Shown here piece after piece: positions 39,898 through 52,375 of a stretch of DNA of 64,000 nucleotides (position 1 is its first letter; every line of letters starts with the position of its first letter). The notes under the pieces were generated by a model. The model was not told where the DNA came from and made no database searches. It saw nothing but the letters and a program-made list of their open reading frames with translations. Both the position numbers and the translations under genes were made by a program. The stretch is taken from positions 40,346,625 through 40,410,624 of the forward strand of contig NC_089783.1 of assembly GCF_040412425.1 (NCBI RefSeq). The letters run 5' to 3'. Source of the stretch: Macrobrachium rosenbergii (lineage: Eukaryota > Arthropoda > Malacostraca > Decapoda > Palaemonidae).

Positions 39898-39900
<3 letters not shown>
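39631..39900. other. Interval with no recognised feature
   Basis: AT-rich DNA with nothing supported. Confidence 0.45.

Positions 39901-39902
<2 letters not shown>

Positions 39903-39957
<55 letters not shown>
39903..39957. repeat. (CT)n microsatellite
   Basis: Pure CT tract. Confidence 0.97.
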
Positions 39958-39962
<5 letters not shown>

Positions 39963-40268
39963 CCAATTGACTGTTTTATTAAGTGCGGTATTCTTAACAC
40001 GGTATGATTTATACTAAACATCCGTTATCTAGAAGAGATACTGAACTATTCCTGAAGATATCTTACTTCAGATTGAAAATAAAAATAACTGGCTATTTAC
40101 GTATCCATGAGATAATGGAATTTCATTGTTTTTGCAACGAATTCTATTTCATGGAGAGAGGGAAATGTCGATTATTCTGTCCACATCTGCATTCGTATTG
40201 GGAGATTTCCTTTCAGACGTAATGCAGATACCAGTCGCTGTTGAATACAGAATCGCAAATCAGAACGG
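39958..40268. other. Interval with no recognised feature
   Basis: Mixed DNA; the 72-codon frame 40004-40222 has no known domain. Confidence 0.45.
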
Positions 40269-40269
40269 T

Positions 40270-40390
40270 TCAGGGAAAAATCAAAGCAAAAAAAAAAAAT
40301 GAGAGTTTTCTGTACAGTCAAAGCAAAAAAAAAAAAAAAAAAAGTTATTTTTCTGTACAGCCAAAGCAAAAAAAAAAAAAAAAAAAAAAG
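40270..40390. repeat. Tandem array of MHF end plus poly(A)
   Basis: Three units each consist of TCAAAGC or CCAAAGC, an A-run of about 13-22 bp, and GTTTTCTGTACAG or TTTTTCTGTACAG. The third leads into the intact MHF copy. The GC hairpin that normally precedes CGAGTTTTCTGTACAGCC is replaced by poly(A). Confidence 0.8.
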
Positions 40391-40787
40391 CGAGTTTTCT
40401 GTACAGCCGCTACAGCATATAATGAAGGTCACCGAAAATAGATCTATCTTTCGGTGGTCTCGGTATGATGCTGTATGAACCGCCGCCCATGAAACTTTAA
40501 TCAGCGCCCGTTGGTGGGCTATCCTATATCGTTGCCAGGAGCACGATTATGGCTAACTTTAATCTTAAGTAAAATAAAAACTACTGAGGCTAGAGGACTG
40601 CAATTTGGTATGTTTGATGATTGGCGGGTGGATAATCAACATACCAATTTGCAGCCCTCTAGCCTCATTAGTTTTTATAATCTAAGGACGGACAGAAAAG
40701 GTGCGGACAGAAAAAAGTGTGGACAGAATAAAGTTCGGACGGACTAACAAAGCCGGCACAATAGTTTTCTTTTACAGAAAAGTAAAA
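40390..40787 (-). mobile_element. MHF element, copy lacking the GC hairpin
   Basis: From GCGAGTTTTCTGTACAGCC through AGATCTATCTTTCGGTGG, the long stem (about 40578-40675) and GTGCGGACAGAAAAAAGTG boxes to CAGAAAAGTAAAA. The ACTTG end is replaced by the poly(A) array. Confidence 0.9.
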
Positions 40788-41668
40788 GGAAAGAATGATT
40801 TGATAAATTCCGATTCTGGAAATATTGAAAATTTCTCTATGCAGATGTAAAGGGAGAGGAAGATGAGAAAGTTGCTGCAATGTGTTTGACATCTGTTTTT
40901 CCTTTAAATCGCTAAATTATCTTAAAAGAAAATATCAGACACGAAACAAATTCGCGTAATTTTTTTTTTTTTTGGGGGGGGAGGGGCCGCTTGATGTTGG
41001 GTTTCAAAATTAAAAATCATTCTTTTTTGTTCTATCATTATGCATCGCATATGTAACCAACGTATTTACCATATCAGGATTTTTTAGAATGAGCTTTCGG
41101 TATGATAATTTTAGAATTGTCCATATTGTACAAATTAAAGTATAGGTAGCTTTCATCATAATGCCTTCATCAAAAAAGAAATCCAAAAAAACTAAACACA
41201 CGTAATGTATCAGCCAAGATACTGCATGAACTATTTTAACATCAGGAGAAATAACTGCATCACATTCTGCGCGTAGCCAACTTCCGTTTATTGCGGATGA
41301 CACTGACAAATGTGACGGTCATTTCAGAAGTGATTGAGATTCTGAAGTATAAAAGGCCCATTTATCCCGATGGCACCAATAAACAACCTCCGCTGATATC
41401 AAAAGGAAATTACGACGTGAAATTTATTTAGGATGAGGAGAATCGGACCTCGCAGGAAATGTCCCCATGGCTGGTAGTGAAGAAGACAAAGTGGAAGACT
41501 CTTTTTATGATAAAATAGTGAATGCTTTCACTTGCGCCGACGTCAGCAAAGATTCGGATTTCCTTATCTTATGGTTTTTTTAATAAGGTGATAAAATGTA
41601 ATTTTTTATATAATGCAAAATTTCGTTCAAAATTCAAAATCTTGTGTTCAAAGCAAACTTTTCTTGTG
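40788..41668. other. Interval with no recognised feature
   Basis: T12-G8 run near 40961-40982. Minus frame 41010-41309 (99 codons) has no recognised domain. Confidence 0.5.
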
Positions 41669-41913
<245 letters not shown>

Positions 41914-41970
41914 CGTGTCTCATCACAATGCCACAACGTCTGTGCTTTATGTGCAAGACCACGCGCACCT

Positions 41971-41974
<4 letters not shown>

Positions 41975-42011
<37 letters not shown>
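41975..42011. repeat. (GA)n microsatellite
   Basis: Pure GA tract. Confidence 0.95.
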
Positions 42012-42016
<5 letters not shown>

Positions 42017-42466
42017 TCGATCCATGGAATGTTTTCTTTCTCCTGCTTCCCAATTACAATCCAGCGAGGCATAAACTTGAGTTCCAGTTATTGACCAAGC
42101 AGCCCCAACCCTTCGATATTTTCTAAAGGATTGGCAATACTCATCGGTGGAGGTAGCCACAAGAAATCAGGTTCTTTCCAGGATTTTGTGGGTCCTAATT
42201 CTTTTCTTTAACTGACAGAATCCAAGTCTTTCTGGAACTTGTACCGTTCCAGAAAATTATATTTAATTGCGTGACTGACTACTCGTGATTATTTCTTATA
42301 TTTCTTGCATTTTTCAGTTAATTGGCTGCTAGATTTTGGTTAATTTCTGGCATGTAGTGAAATTAAAAAAACTTGGAATTGTGACAAGATGATGATATCA
42401 GAAGGTATGAACTTCCCTTTCCATTCAACACGTGATTCATTGCGATACCGTTAATGATTTTGGAAT

Positions 42467-42468
<2 letters not shown>
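42012..42468. other. Interval with no recognised feature
   Basis: Contains a small hairpin CTGGAACTTGTACCGTTCCAG near 42233. No gene is seen. Confidence 0.45.

Positions 42469-42546
<78 letters not shown>
42469..42546. repeat. (CT)n microsatellite
   Basis: Pure CT tract of about 78 bp. Confidence 0.97.
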
Positions 42547-42549
<3 letters not shown>

Positions 42550-42777
42550 ATCAAGAACCTCACAGTAACCAGTAAGCGTACTATTAGACCCGTTAAGATA
42601 TGCTGAGAGCGATCCTGGTAGATAATTCCATGAAGATATAATAAAAGCAACGTATGTTCACACATACATCACATTGAGACAAGTGCTCCTATCACGGAAC
42701 GAGGAAAAGAGCCTTGCCCCACTAACAATAATGATTTCAGAAGCTTAGACATTTTATTTTTAACAACCAATATTGCC

Positions 42778-43012
42778 ATAAAATGGAAAACTGCAGTATC
42801 TGCAAAATTTTCAAATTTGAGATATGCCACTTATTGGGCTCGTGAAACGCTACTACACAAGTTACTGCAGTTTCAGAATGATTCTTCAATGCTTTATTTA
42901 GGGGTCCCATTTGCAGTATTTGCAAAATCAGTAATAATGCAAGGGAAAACTGCATTATCTACCATTTTCCCCAGTTTTGTATTTTTGCAGATATTGCATT
43001 CTCCCATTTTAG
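42778..43012. repeat. Degenerate inverted repeat
   Basis: AAAATGGAAAACTGCAGTATC and TGCAAAATTTTC (42778-42812) are opposed by TTTTTGCAGATATTGCATTC and TCCCATTTT (42983-43010). A third related piece, CCATTTGCAGTATTTGC, lies at 42906. This suggests an old foldback element. The overlapping 100-codon frame 42817-43119 is not convincing as a gene. Confidence 0.55.
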
Positions 43013-43625
43013 GGCAGAATAGATATCTTGAAAAATTAGTAATGTACATTATCACTGATATTGCGTCATTCACTTCCAAAACAGCGATAAAAATTGTCTA
43101 TTTCAGTAAAATTCACTGATCTGCAGATGATGTATTTTTTGACTAATGAAATGTATCAACTGTTTGCTTATTTGAGTTTCCTGTGAATAAATAAAAAGAA
43201 GTTTTTCTGGCATCGTTCTGCTAGCGAAAATATAACAACGAAAAGCAACACATCAGAATTCTCTCGAAACGTTTAAAATGAAATTCAGTCAAACCACACT
43301 ATATGCGTAGTTGCTATCCTTCATTCCAAGGGGTAAAAATATTTGAATATTTGGAACAGAACCACCTGACCTGAACTTTAAATGGTGAATGCGCAATAAA
43401 TTTTTACCCGAGTGCGCAGAATGAAAAAAATAAATCTATATAACCCCTCATATGAAAAATTGTTTTCTTCTGTTACTTCCGGGCAAATATTCATAAAACA
43501 AAGGAAGCGAACCCAAAAAAAAAAAAAAATGCAATACGCAGGAAAAATCAAATCTCACTGCATCCTTAAAATGTAATTTATACATTGTGCAGATAGCAAC
43601 AAATGCACAAACACACTGTCATGCA
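43013..43625. other. Interval with no recognised feature
   Basis: AT-rich DNA with nothing supported. Confidence 0.45.
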
Positions 43626-43628
43626 CTA

Positions 43629-43649
43629 AGAGAGAGAGAGACCGGAGGT

Positions 43650-43697
<48 letters not shown>

Positions 43698-43731
43698 AGA
43701 GGGAGAAAGAGAGAGAGGGAGAGAGAGACGG
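43629..43731. repeat. Imperfect (GA)n microsatellite
   Basis: GA-rich tract with GGGA and ACCGGAGG interruptions. Confidence 0.95.
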
Positions 43732-43919
43732 GAGGGTGGGTTAGCGGGGTAAGGATTCTCCTGCCGTAAATATACATTTGTGTTAGCATAATAGCTTGTA
43801 TCTTATTTTAAAAACAGTCTTCAAATCATGCGTTATTTGCAGGTCCAACGATAATTATTATTGTGAAAACACAAGTATTCCCCTGAAACTGTACTGTACT
43901 AACGTTGTCTCGAAACTGG

Positions 43920-44010
43920 TCACCGGTTCGAATACCACTAGACACGAAGCGCTTATCACTTATAAATTCCCTTGCGTGTCAGTTATTTTTCGAGGTATAG
44001 TGAAACATAT
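43920..44010 (+). mobile_element. Diverged half-copy of the tRNA-like palindromic element
   Basis: Box B-like CCGGTTCGAATACC (43923-43936) is followed by TTATCACTTATAAATTCCC and TTTTTCGAGGTATAGTG. This order matches the loop plus right arm of the palindrome at 19172-19469 (GGGTTCGTGTCCC, TTATCACTTATATAAATTCC, ATATTCCCGAGGTAGCGTG). The left arm is absent. Confidence 0.6.
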
Positions 44011-44033
44011 ATTAAATGGATTTTGTGTCTTAG

Positions 44034-44035
<2 letters not shown>

Positions 44036-44108
<73 letters not shown>

Positions 44109-44210
44109 CATACATATATGTATATATATACATATATATGAATATATATATATGTGTGTGTGTGTTTGTGTAATATATCATATGTGTGTGTGTTTGTATA
44201 TGCATACATA
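44036..44210. repeat. (AT)n and (GT)n microsatellite block
   Basis: AT 44036-44103 followed by ATAC/ATGT mixed repeats and short GT runs. Confidence 0.95.
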
Positions 44211-44987
<777 letters not shown>

Positions 44988-45108
44988 TTTGATGACACTT
45001 CACCAACACTTTAACAGCTTTTAAAAATCTACTATCCGCCGAGTCGACACTCCTAAAACAAATACTTTTTATTTTCACCGAAGGATGACACTGATACCAA
45101 AGATAATC

Positions 45109-45113
<5 letters not shown>

Positions 45114-45173
<60 letters not shown>
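45114..45173. repeat. (CT)n microsatellite
   Basis: Pure CT tract. Confidence 0.97.
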
Positions 45174-45177
<4 letters not shown>

Positions 45178-45372
45178 ATTACACACATACAAATACACAA
45201 AAGATGCCACTGTCACTTAATACAGAATCGTTTTTCTCATGAGGTTCCGCCAACACATTTTCAGTTCTTGGAGTTACGTGCCAACCACTGCAGTGTTAAG
45301 CACGAACTATGCACCCTTCATGCACTAGCGGATCCAGAAAAATTTCATGGTGGGCACCAATTTTCATAGTAT

Positions 45373-45531
<159 letters not shown>

Positions 45532-45581
45532 AACTGAATCACGAAAATATGGAACGTGATGAATATATAAATAAAGATAAA

Positions 45582-45715
45582 ATCCACGAAGGAAACGGAA
45601 ACACCAGAGTGCTGCTAGGCCTTTCGACGCTATGCCCTTTACTTAGCAGACTGCTAAGTAAAGGACATAGTGTCGAAAGACTGCAGCACTCAATGTTTCC
45701 GTTTCCTTCGTGGAC
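45582..45715. repeat. Palindromic element, nearly loop-free
   Basis: TCCACGAAGGAAACGGAAAC, GCCTTTCGACGCTATG and CTTTACTTAGCAG on the left are mirrored on the right, centred at about 45649. (AT)n lies on both sides (45432-45527 and 45719-45780). Confidence 0.85.
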
Positions 45716-45718
45716 ATA

Positions 45719-45805
<87 letters not shown>

Positions 45806-45806
45806 A
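45719..45806. repeat. (AT)n microsatellite
   Basis: AT tract directly abutting the right arm of the palindrome. Confidence 0.95.
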
Positions 45807-46676
45807 TCGCCTGTTCTATCAGAAAATACCGAACCCGTTATTATCATTAAGATTATTGTTATTATTATTTTTTTCTAAAAATTTCATTATTATTTCTATA
45901 ATAAATATTTAATTTTTGTCCGATTTTTATATTTCCCAATCATATTATTATCTAAATCTTCAATATTATTATTTTGTCATTATTTTTCATGGAGGGGCAC
46001 GTGCCCAGGTGCCCCCTTCCTGTATCCGCTAGTGCTTTCATGTATATGGTATCAACCACCTCATGTTTCAGTGCATCATTAATTATGCAGTTTCACCAAC
46101 ATCCGATGTCACAGCCTAGATTAAATAGTATTTCTGATCTTTTCCTTGACTTATCCCCTTCATCAGAATAATAATGGTTTGTAAATGATGCAATATCAAA
46201 GGCGGAATGAATTTACATTCATCCCTTTTCTCAGAAAGAAGGATCCGAAGACAATATTTGTTCTTGTCCGTCATTTTTACTTCGTACTCCTTTTCTTATG
46301 CTTTTATATTCCTATATTTCCCTCTTCAGTCCCATTTTTTTAGATATAAATTGAAAGCAAACAGGCCGTGTCCCTCTGACCAAATAACTACCCTTGGAGT
46401 GTTTCGTCCTAATCTATCATTCTATTTGATTGCTGTTCTTTTTTTTCGTTGCTTTTACACATCCCTGGTTATACTTAAAACTCTTTTTCTAAAGGAATTA
46501 CCTGCTGGAAAAGGTGGGAGAGCCAACATCTGTGGATATCAAATGTTTATCCTAAAAAACATATTCCACTCTGACCAATTGAAGATGGCAAATATTCTGA
46601 CGTCTCTTTGATCTGACGTGATTTTTATTACCAAGTTATAAAATGGGGTTCCTAAACCTTCATTTCACTGCCAGGT
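45807..46676. other. Interval with no recognised feature
   Basis: ATT-rich DNA at 45849-45975. The 134-codon frame 46207-46611 is one of the longest non-microsatellite frames here, but it is Phe/Leu/Ser-rich as expected of AT-rich noncoding DNA and shows no domain. Confidence 0.5.
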
Positions 46677-47120
46677 TATCTATATGCCTGCTTCCTTATT
46701 CATTCCTATCATGTATTTTAGTCTGTGAGCCTTTAATTAAGTTTGTAAAAAATATATTTAATTTTGATTCTTTTCGTACTAGTTGCAAATGGAATCTAGT
46801 ATCATCACGATAACAAAGGTAAAAAGTTATCAGTATGCCTGCTTCCTCATTCATTACTATCTTGCATTTTAGCCTCTGAACGTTTAATTAAGTTTATAAA
46901 AAAATATTTAATTTTGATTCTTTTTGTACAAGTTGCAAATGGAATCCAGTATCGTCACGATAACAGAGGTAAAAAGTTATCTATATGCCTGTTTCCTTAT
47001 TCATTCTTATCTTGTGTTTTATTCTGTCCATCTTTAGCCAGGTTTATACCTAATATTGTATTTTGATTCTTTTTGTACTGGTTGCAAATGAAATTCAGTA
47101 ACGTTGCACTAACAGAGCAA
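46677..47120. repeat. Tandem repeat, period about 150 bp, 3 copies
   Basis: TATGCCTG starts near 46683, 46834 and 46984. Each unit contains TTATTCATT, TTAATTAAG or its decayed form, TTTTGATTCTTTT, GTTGCAAATGGAAT and a CACGATAACA-like end. The third copy is the most diverged. Confidence 0.9.
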
Positions 47121-47268
47121 AGACATAACGTGACTTGAACAAGCTTCATGGCCTGTAAAATTACCATGTTATACATTCTGATCGAGTAATTGTGTATCAT
47201 CTTTATATTTCCTCTTTCAGAGAGATATTCGAGTTAATATAAACTTCCTCTCTTCACATGATGCCTGT

Positions 47269-47270
<2 letters not shown>

Positions 47271-47346
<76 letters not shown>
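47271..47346. repeat. (CT)n microsatellite
   Basis: Pure CT tract. Confidence 0.97.
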
Positions 47347-47349
<3 letters not shown>

Positions 47350-48010
47350 ACAAGCGTTTGCATATGGGTGCAATAATTTTCTTTTTCTATACTTTCACGT
47401 TATATTTTTCCTCTTGTCACCGCTTTTATGTTTGTGCTGACATTATTCCCCGAAGTTATTCTTCGCAGGAATGGTTCAACTTCCTTTCCACACTTCATGA
47501 ATTCCCTTATAAAATTCCATACAAAATTAACTTTCTCCTCCCCCTTTTTGACCTGACTTTGACTTTCAGCCAACACCTCTCGTGCTGGTTCGCGTAATGC
47601 TCTTAGTGGTGATGTTGGGTCATCCCAATGCTGAGCAGATGTTCGCCGATATTGCTGGCTTGTAGTTGATTTCCCTTGTTGCATATTTGTTTTTCTTATT
47701 CTTTTTTTCCCTTTACTTCAGTTTTACTGGAGGACACTGAGCTAAACTAAAGCAAAAAAATGGCATACTGAGATACACGTTATTGCATGTGGTTGCTTCG
47801 TGAAGGAATGGAAACTTGTTCTTTGAGATTCTAATCTTCAGTTGAGTATCTTTTTATTTCTCTGATGCTCGGTAGAATTTATACCGGATAATTAAACAGA
47901 ACTCGGAATATTTCATATACTAAGTTGAAGTTATCTGTGTGGGAAATTTGAATATGTAGGGAAACGTTTCAAACGCCATGTGGTCGATCGAAGTTTAATA
48001 ATGACTCCAT
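47347..48010. other. Interval with no recognised feature
   Basis: Mixed DNA; the 94-codon minus frame 47400-47684 has no known domain. Confidence 0.45.
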
Positions 48011-48024
48011 CAAATCCCAGTGCA

Positions 48025-48264
<240 letters not shown>

Positions 48265-48600
48265 GGCTATACCCTGGGAATACCATTCAGCAAAGGAGAA
48301 ATATAACTGTGAAGTGCAACTCCCCGGGGATGAATGATTCAGAGGCATACTTAACAGTTATAATTTCTCTTTGGGGTGTAAGATATTCTCAAAGTATAAT
48401 GAACTGTTAAAAGATATTTTTGGCACTGAACACTTAATGGTTGTATTTAAAAAAAAAAAAATTGGTAATCAAGAGTCCCTTTTTCAATCTTATGTATCAT
48501 TAAACTACCAGCTAGTTAACCGATGAATAAAAATAGCAAACCGAAATTCAGTAAGAATAAAGGCAAGTGCAAAAAAAAAAAAAAATTCAGCGGAAGAAAA
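48265..48600. other. Interval with no recognised feature
   Basis: A-runs near 48449 and 48571; nothing else is supported. Confidence 0.45.
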
Positions 48601-48603
48601 CGT

Positions 48604-48840
48604 CTATTGAAGTTGAAACAACTCGAAATAAAAGTTACGGTTGCTTAAATGAGATAAATAGGACTGCTGAAAAAAAAGAAAACAGGTAAGAAACAGATTC
48701 TTAGAGGCAATAAAAACCAACGGCGTGTACCACTCTTCAGGAAGGTAACGAGAAGTCACGTCGGGGAGGTCGATAAACGCCACTGCGGTTCCTACTTCAC
48801 TGGCCAATAATCGCAGGCAGACAAAAAGCTCAGCGGCGAT
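48604..48840 (-). other. Coding-like frame, unrecognised
   Basis: On the minus strand an open frame continues upstream of the first Met (48807) to about 48840: IAAELFVCLRLLASEVGTAV, AFIDLPDVTSRYLPEEWYTP and LVFIASKNLFL. Composition is more protein-like than elsewhere in the window, with acidic, basic and hydrophobic residues balanced and higher GC. An AG acceptor-like dinucleotide lies just upstream (GCACAATAACCCAG), next to an MHF copy whose terminal bases are missing there. No good donor site is visible on this strand; CAGGTAAGA at 48684-48692 is on the plus strand. I do not recognise the peptide. It could be a lone exon, a TE remnant or chance. Confidence 0.2.
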
Positions 48841-48845
48841 CTGGG

Positions 48846-49154
48846 TTATTGTGCCGGCTTTGGCTGTCCGCCCGCACTTTTCTGTCCGCCCTCAGATCTT
48901 AAAAATTACTAAGGCTAGAGGGCTGCAAATTGGTACGTTGATCATCCACTCTCGACTCATCAAAAATACCAAATCACAGCCCTTTAGCCTCAGCAGTTTT
49001 TATTTTATTTAAGGTTAAAGTTAGCCACAATCGTGCTTCTGGCAACGATATAGGATAGGCCACCACCGGGCCGTGGTTAAAGTTTCTTGGGCCACGGTTC
49101 ATACAGAAAATTCGACTGCGCCGAAGAAACTTTGGCGCATTTTTGTACTTGTTT
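48846..49154 (+). mobile_element. MHF element, 5'-end and hairpin deletions
   Basis: Starts at TTATTGTGCCGGCTTTGG without its terminal hairpin. Long stem 48905-49003. The AGATCTAT hairpin and its flanks are deleted (CATACAGAAAATTCGACTG). The GC hairpin is eroded to GCGCCGAAGAAACTTTGGCGC. It ends TTGTACTTGTTT. Confidence 0.9.
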
Positions 49155-49238
49155 TTTTTTATCGCTTTCTCCCTCTCACTTTCGTTGTTTCGAGTTTCTG
49201 TTTCATTTTTATTTATTTTATTTTATTTTTTTTTTTTT

Positions 49239-49695
49239 GAGGAAGTTAAATGAAATTATACGCATAGCTATGACAAGGATTCTGATTTTGCCTAATACTG
49301 CTGTTTTTATAATGGGTGTTCTTACTACTTCTACCAATATTACAAGCAGGGTCTCTGTTAAGTTTATTTAGTTATATAAGTCCTCTTTTTTTGGAGGAAC
49401 TTATATGAAAGTATATAGCTATGAAAAGGATTCTGATTTTGCCTGTTACTGCTGTATTTATAATGGCTGTTCTTGCTACTGCTACCAGCACCACAGAGAT
49501 TGCCGCTGTTGAATATATTTAGATTTACAATTTCTCTATTTTAGGAGGAAGTTTAATGAAAATATACGTATAGCTATGAAAAGGACTCTGGTTTTGCTTA
49601 ATACTACTGTTTTGATAATGGTTGTTTTTACCACTACCAATACCGCATGCAATCTCACTGTTAAGTATATTTGGATAAATTCATAGATGTTACTA
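49239..49695. repeat. Tandem repeat, period about 152 bp, 3 copies
   Basis: GAGGAAGTTAAATGAAA (49239), GGAGGAACTTATATGAAA (49393) and AGGAGGAAGTTTAATGAAA (49544) each lead into ATAGCTATGA, AAGGA(T/C)TCTG, ACTGCTGTTTTTATAATGG-like sequence and a polypyrimidine end. The units differ by roughly 15-20% by eye. Confidence 0.9.
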
Positions 49696-50073
49696 TTTCA
49701 GCTCTAAGCCCTGTTTCCCTCGAAGTGTTCAAAGTACGCGTTACCACGTTTCTTTTCCATTATTGTTGCTATTAAATGATTAAGAAGCAGCATTTAGAAA
49801 TTTGCATTCATGTAATTCAGATGTTGCTCCTTTTAATAAAGAAAGTTAAACAATGTTCGTGAGTAAGAAAATGCTCGTAACTGTTTAAGTAACTAGAGCA
49901 ACAGAGGCAGACACCTAAATACTGCGCCGGCTCACTGAACGAAAACCTCAGGCATTGATTTATCATTAAAGCAAGCTAAGCACATATATTAAAAACTACT
50001 TGTAGTTTTACATATTTGTTCTGGAAGCATGAAGTTGCAGAAGTAAGAAATGAAAAGGTTAGTTTCAGGAAAG
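49696..50073. other. Interval with no recognised feature
   Basis: Mixed DNA with nothing supported. Confidence 0.45.
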
Positions 50074-50431
50074 AACAAGTAAAAAATACGCCGAAATTTC
50101 TTCTGCGCAATCAAAAATAGATCTACCTTTCGGTGGTCTCGGTATAATGCTGTATGAGCCGTAGCCCATGAACCTTTAACCACGGTCCGGTGGTGGTTTA
50201 TCCTATAGCGTTGCATAAGCACGATTGTGGCTAACCTTAACCCTAAACAAAACAAAAATTACTGAGGCTAGAGGGCTGTGACTTGGTGTTTGATGACTGG
50301 AGGGTGGATGATCGACATACTAATTTGCAGCCCTCTAACCTCAGTAGTTTTTAAGATCTGAGGGCGGACAGAATAAAGTGCGGACGATCAGACAAAGACG
50401 GCACAATAGTTTTCTTCTGCAGAAAACTAAA
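50074..50431 (-). mobile_element. MHF element with internal deletion
   Basis: ACAAGTAAAAAATACGCCG then directly AATAGATCTACCTTTCGG, so CGAGTTTTCTGTACAGCC and its surroundings are lost. The long stem (about 50258-50350) and the GGCGGACAGA box are kept. It ends CAGAAAACTAAAA. Confidence 0.9.
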
Positions 50432-50975
50432 AACTATCCTATGAAAATGACAATTAAAAAGAATTTCTGCCGAAGACCACGCGGTAGTGTTTCAATATAA
50501 GGCCATAACCATGTAGAAGTTATAGCGGGTACAGTTGTCAATTTATGAGCACTGTATTACGAAGATATTAATGACAGCCACGGAGAAGTAACATTTTTAC
50601 ACATAAACCAATCACTCTCACGCCTACACGAAACCTCTATGTACGGAAAAATATATTAGGTGTTAATGTTAATTAAATAAATATATTTAGAAGGTAGAGG
50701 TATTTGGCAAGTGCTCTGAGGGGAAAAATTGCAAAATCAAAACGTCCAATATAGTTATGAATTTCTAAAAGAGAGTGCAGATAGAAGCAGTAGAAAAAGA
50801 AAATACTATCTCTAGGAACAAAAGCGTCGGGTTTAGACCGAACAAGGTGACAAGAATATGTAAGGAATGTGTGGCCAAGGGAGAAAAATCGGACTGTTTG
50901 TTATTTGTCTGTGGATGTTGGGGTGTTCAGCTTTCCCCCTTTGTACTCTAGATTTGACGGTGATAGTGTTTATAT
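50432..50975. other. Interval with no recognised feature
   Basis: AT-rich DNA with nothing supported. Confidence 0.45.
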
Positions 50976-50977
50976 AT

Positions 50978-50997
50978 ATACACACACACATATATAT

Positions 50998-51088
<91 letters not shown>

Positions 51089-51099
51089 CATATATATAA

Positions 51100-51155
<56 letters not shown>

Positions 51156-51180
51156 ATATATATACATATACATATACGTA
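50978..51180. repeat. (AC)(AT)n microsatellite block
   Basis: AC/AT 50978-51007, AT 51008-51083 and 51102-51151. Confidence 0.95.
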
Positions 51181-51654
51181 TATACATTTATATGTCTGTG
51201 TATGCGTTGGTGTTATCATTGTGGATCTTTGAGAAAAAACATGTCGCTGATGTCTCCAAATCTTTCTTCTGTGTATACTATTCAAAAACTACCTAATTAT
51301 GCATGAGCTAAAGTAAAATCTAGTGCCATGGAAACCAAATCACGGGTGATGAGTTCGTGAATCGTACTTTGTAAAATGTATTTTATGCTGTAAAATTTTA
51401 TTATTTTGTAGGAGTAGGGGACATTACCTGCTCATTTCCAAGAACCTATTCAACGTTATCATTTTCCTACCATAAAAAGAAACTAAGAAAGTATTTATTT
51501 ACGTTATCAGGTTACACATTATATTCTGTCACTTATGTACCAAAAGCTAAACAAGAGAAGATAAAATAGATCACCAAAGGATTTTTTTGTCATTAACAGA
51601 CATTAAACTCAAAAGTAAATCAGAATTTTTATCGTTTTAAATATTAAATCCTTT
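51181..51654. other. Interval with no recognised feature
   Basis: AT-rich DNA with nothing supported. Confidence 0.45.
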
Positions 51655-52046
51655 CATTCTTCTAATCATCTACTGTCATGCCACCAAGTCATTTTCCATT
51701 ACGATCCCAAATGAATCTTAATTGGTCAGTAAGCGCAGCTCTTTTAATTGTGTATCTGCTTTGTACAGATGTTCTCACTGAATTTGAGTTTTGCAACACT
51801 TCGTGATGAACCAACAATTGTACCCATTAGACTTCTTCCGAACCGCAGAGTAAAATTGCCGAAGCTCATTTCAGGAGATCGTAAAAGTAAATTAGTTTGA
51901 TATTTCGTGTGATGCAAGTAATGACGAACAAATACCAACAGCAAATTGACATAATGATCCTCCTTGCATTTACTTACAGTACTGATATACTGAAAAAACC
52001 ATACCAACAAATGTCCTCTATCTTGAATACCTTGTATTTTATTCAT
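51655..52046 (-). pseudogene. Coding-like inverted duplicate, unrecognised protein
   Basis: The minus frame 51744-52046 reads VRHYLHHTKYQTNLLLRSPE, MSFGNFTLRFGRSLMGTIVG and SVAKLKFSENICTKQIH, then stops. The inverted copy at 52600-52865 encodes LLRSNEMSFSNFTLQLGRAL, MGIIVGSL, stop, then SLAKAGCSENICTKQVH in the same frame. Amino-acid similarity across the two is higher than the nucleotide drift alone suggests, with many third-base differences. This is compatible with two dead copies of a once-coding sequence such as a transposon gene. I do not recognise the family. Confidence 0.35.
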
Positions 52047-52049
52047 GTT

Positions 52050-52059
<10 letters not shown>

Positions 52060-52128
<69 letters not shown>
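52060..52128. repeat. (AT)n microsatellite
   Basis: AT tract in the spacer between the two inverted duplicates. Downstream, GATAATATGTTCAA recurs near 52131 and 52210. Confidence 0.95.
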
Positions 52129-52133
<5 letters not shown>

Positions 52134-52237
52134 AATATGTTCAACAGCTGTCTATTCCATATATAGCAGTTTAAGTTAATCTTTTATAAGATGTTAACAT
52201 TCATTCTTTGATAATATGTTCAATATAGCTGTATATA

Positions 52238-52264
52238 TTTATAAAATATATATATATATATATA

Positions 52265-52305
<41 letters not shown>

Positions 52306-52375
52306 TATATATATATATATACTGATATATATATATATATATTGCTAGTGAAATGGACATATATAATATATATAC
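52238..52375. repeat. AT-rich microsatellite block
   Basis: Interrupted AT runs with TATACT and AAGTAT units. Confidence 0.9.

Noticed and set aside
46207..46611. 134-codon frame without microsatellite
   Set aside because: Phe/Leu/Ser-rich composition expected from T-rich noncoding DNA. There is no domain, transcript signal or similarity that I recognise.
46677..47120. Possible miniature gene array
   Set aside because: The units carry stops in all frames and diverge without codon pattern; a simple tandem repeat is sufficient.
48684..48692. Strong splice donor CAGGTAAGA on the plus strand
   Set aside because: No coding frame or acceptor supports an exon upstream of it on that strand; single donor-like matches are common by chance.
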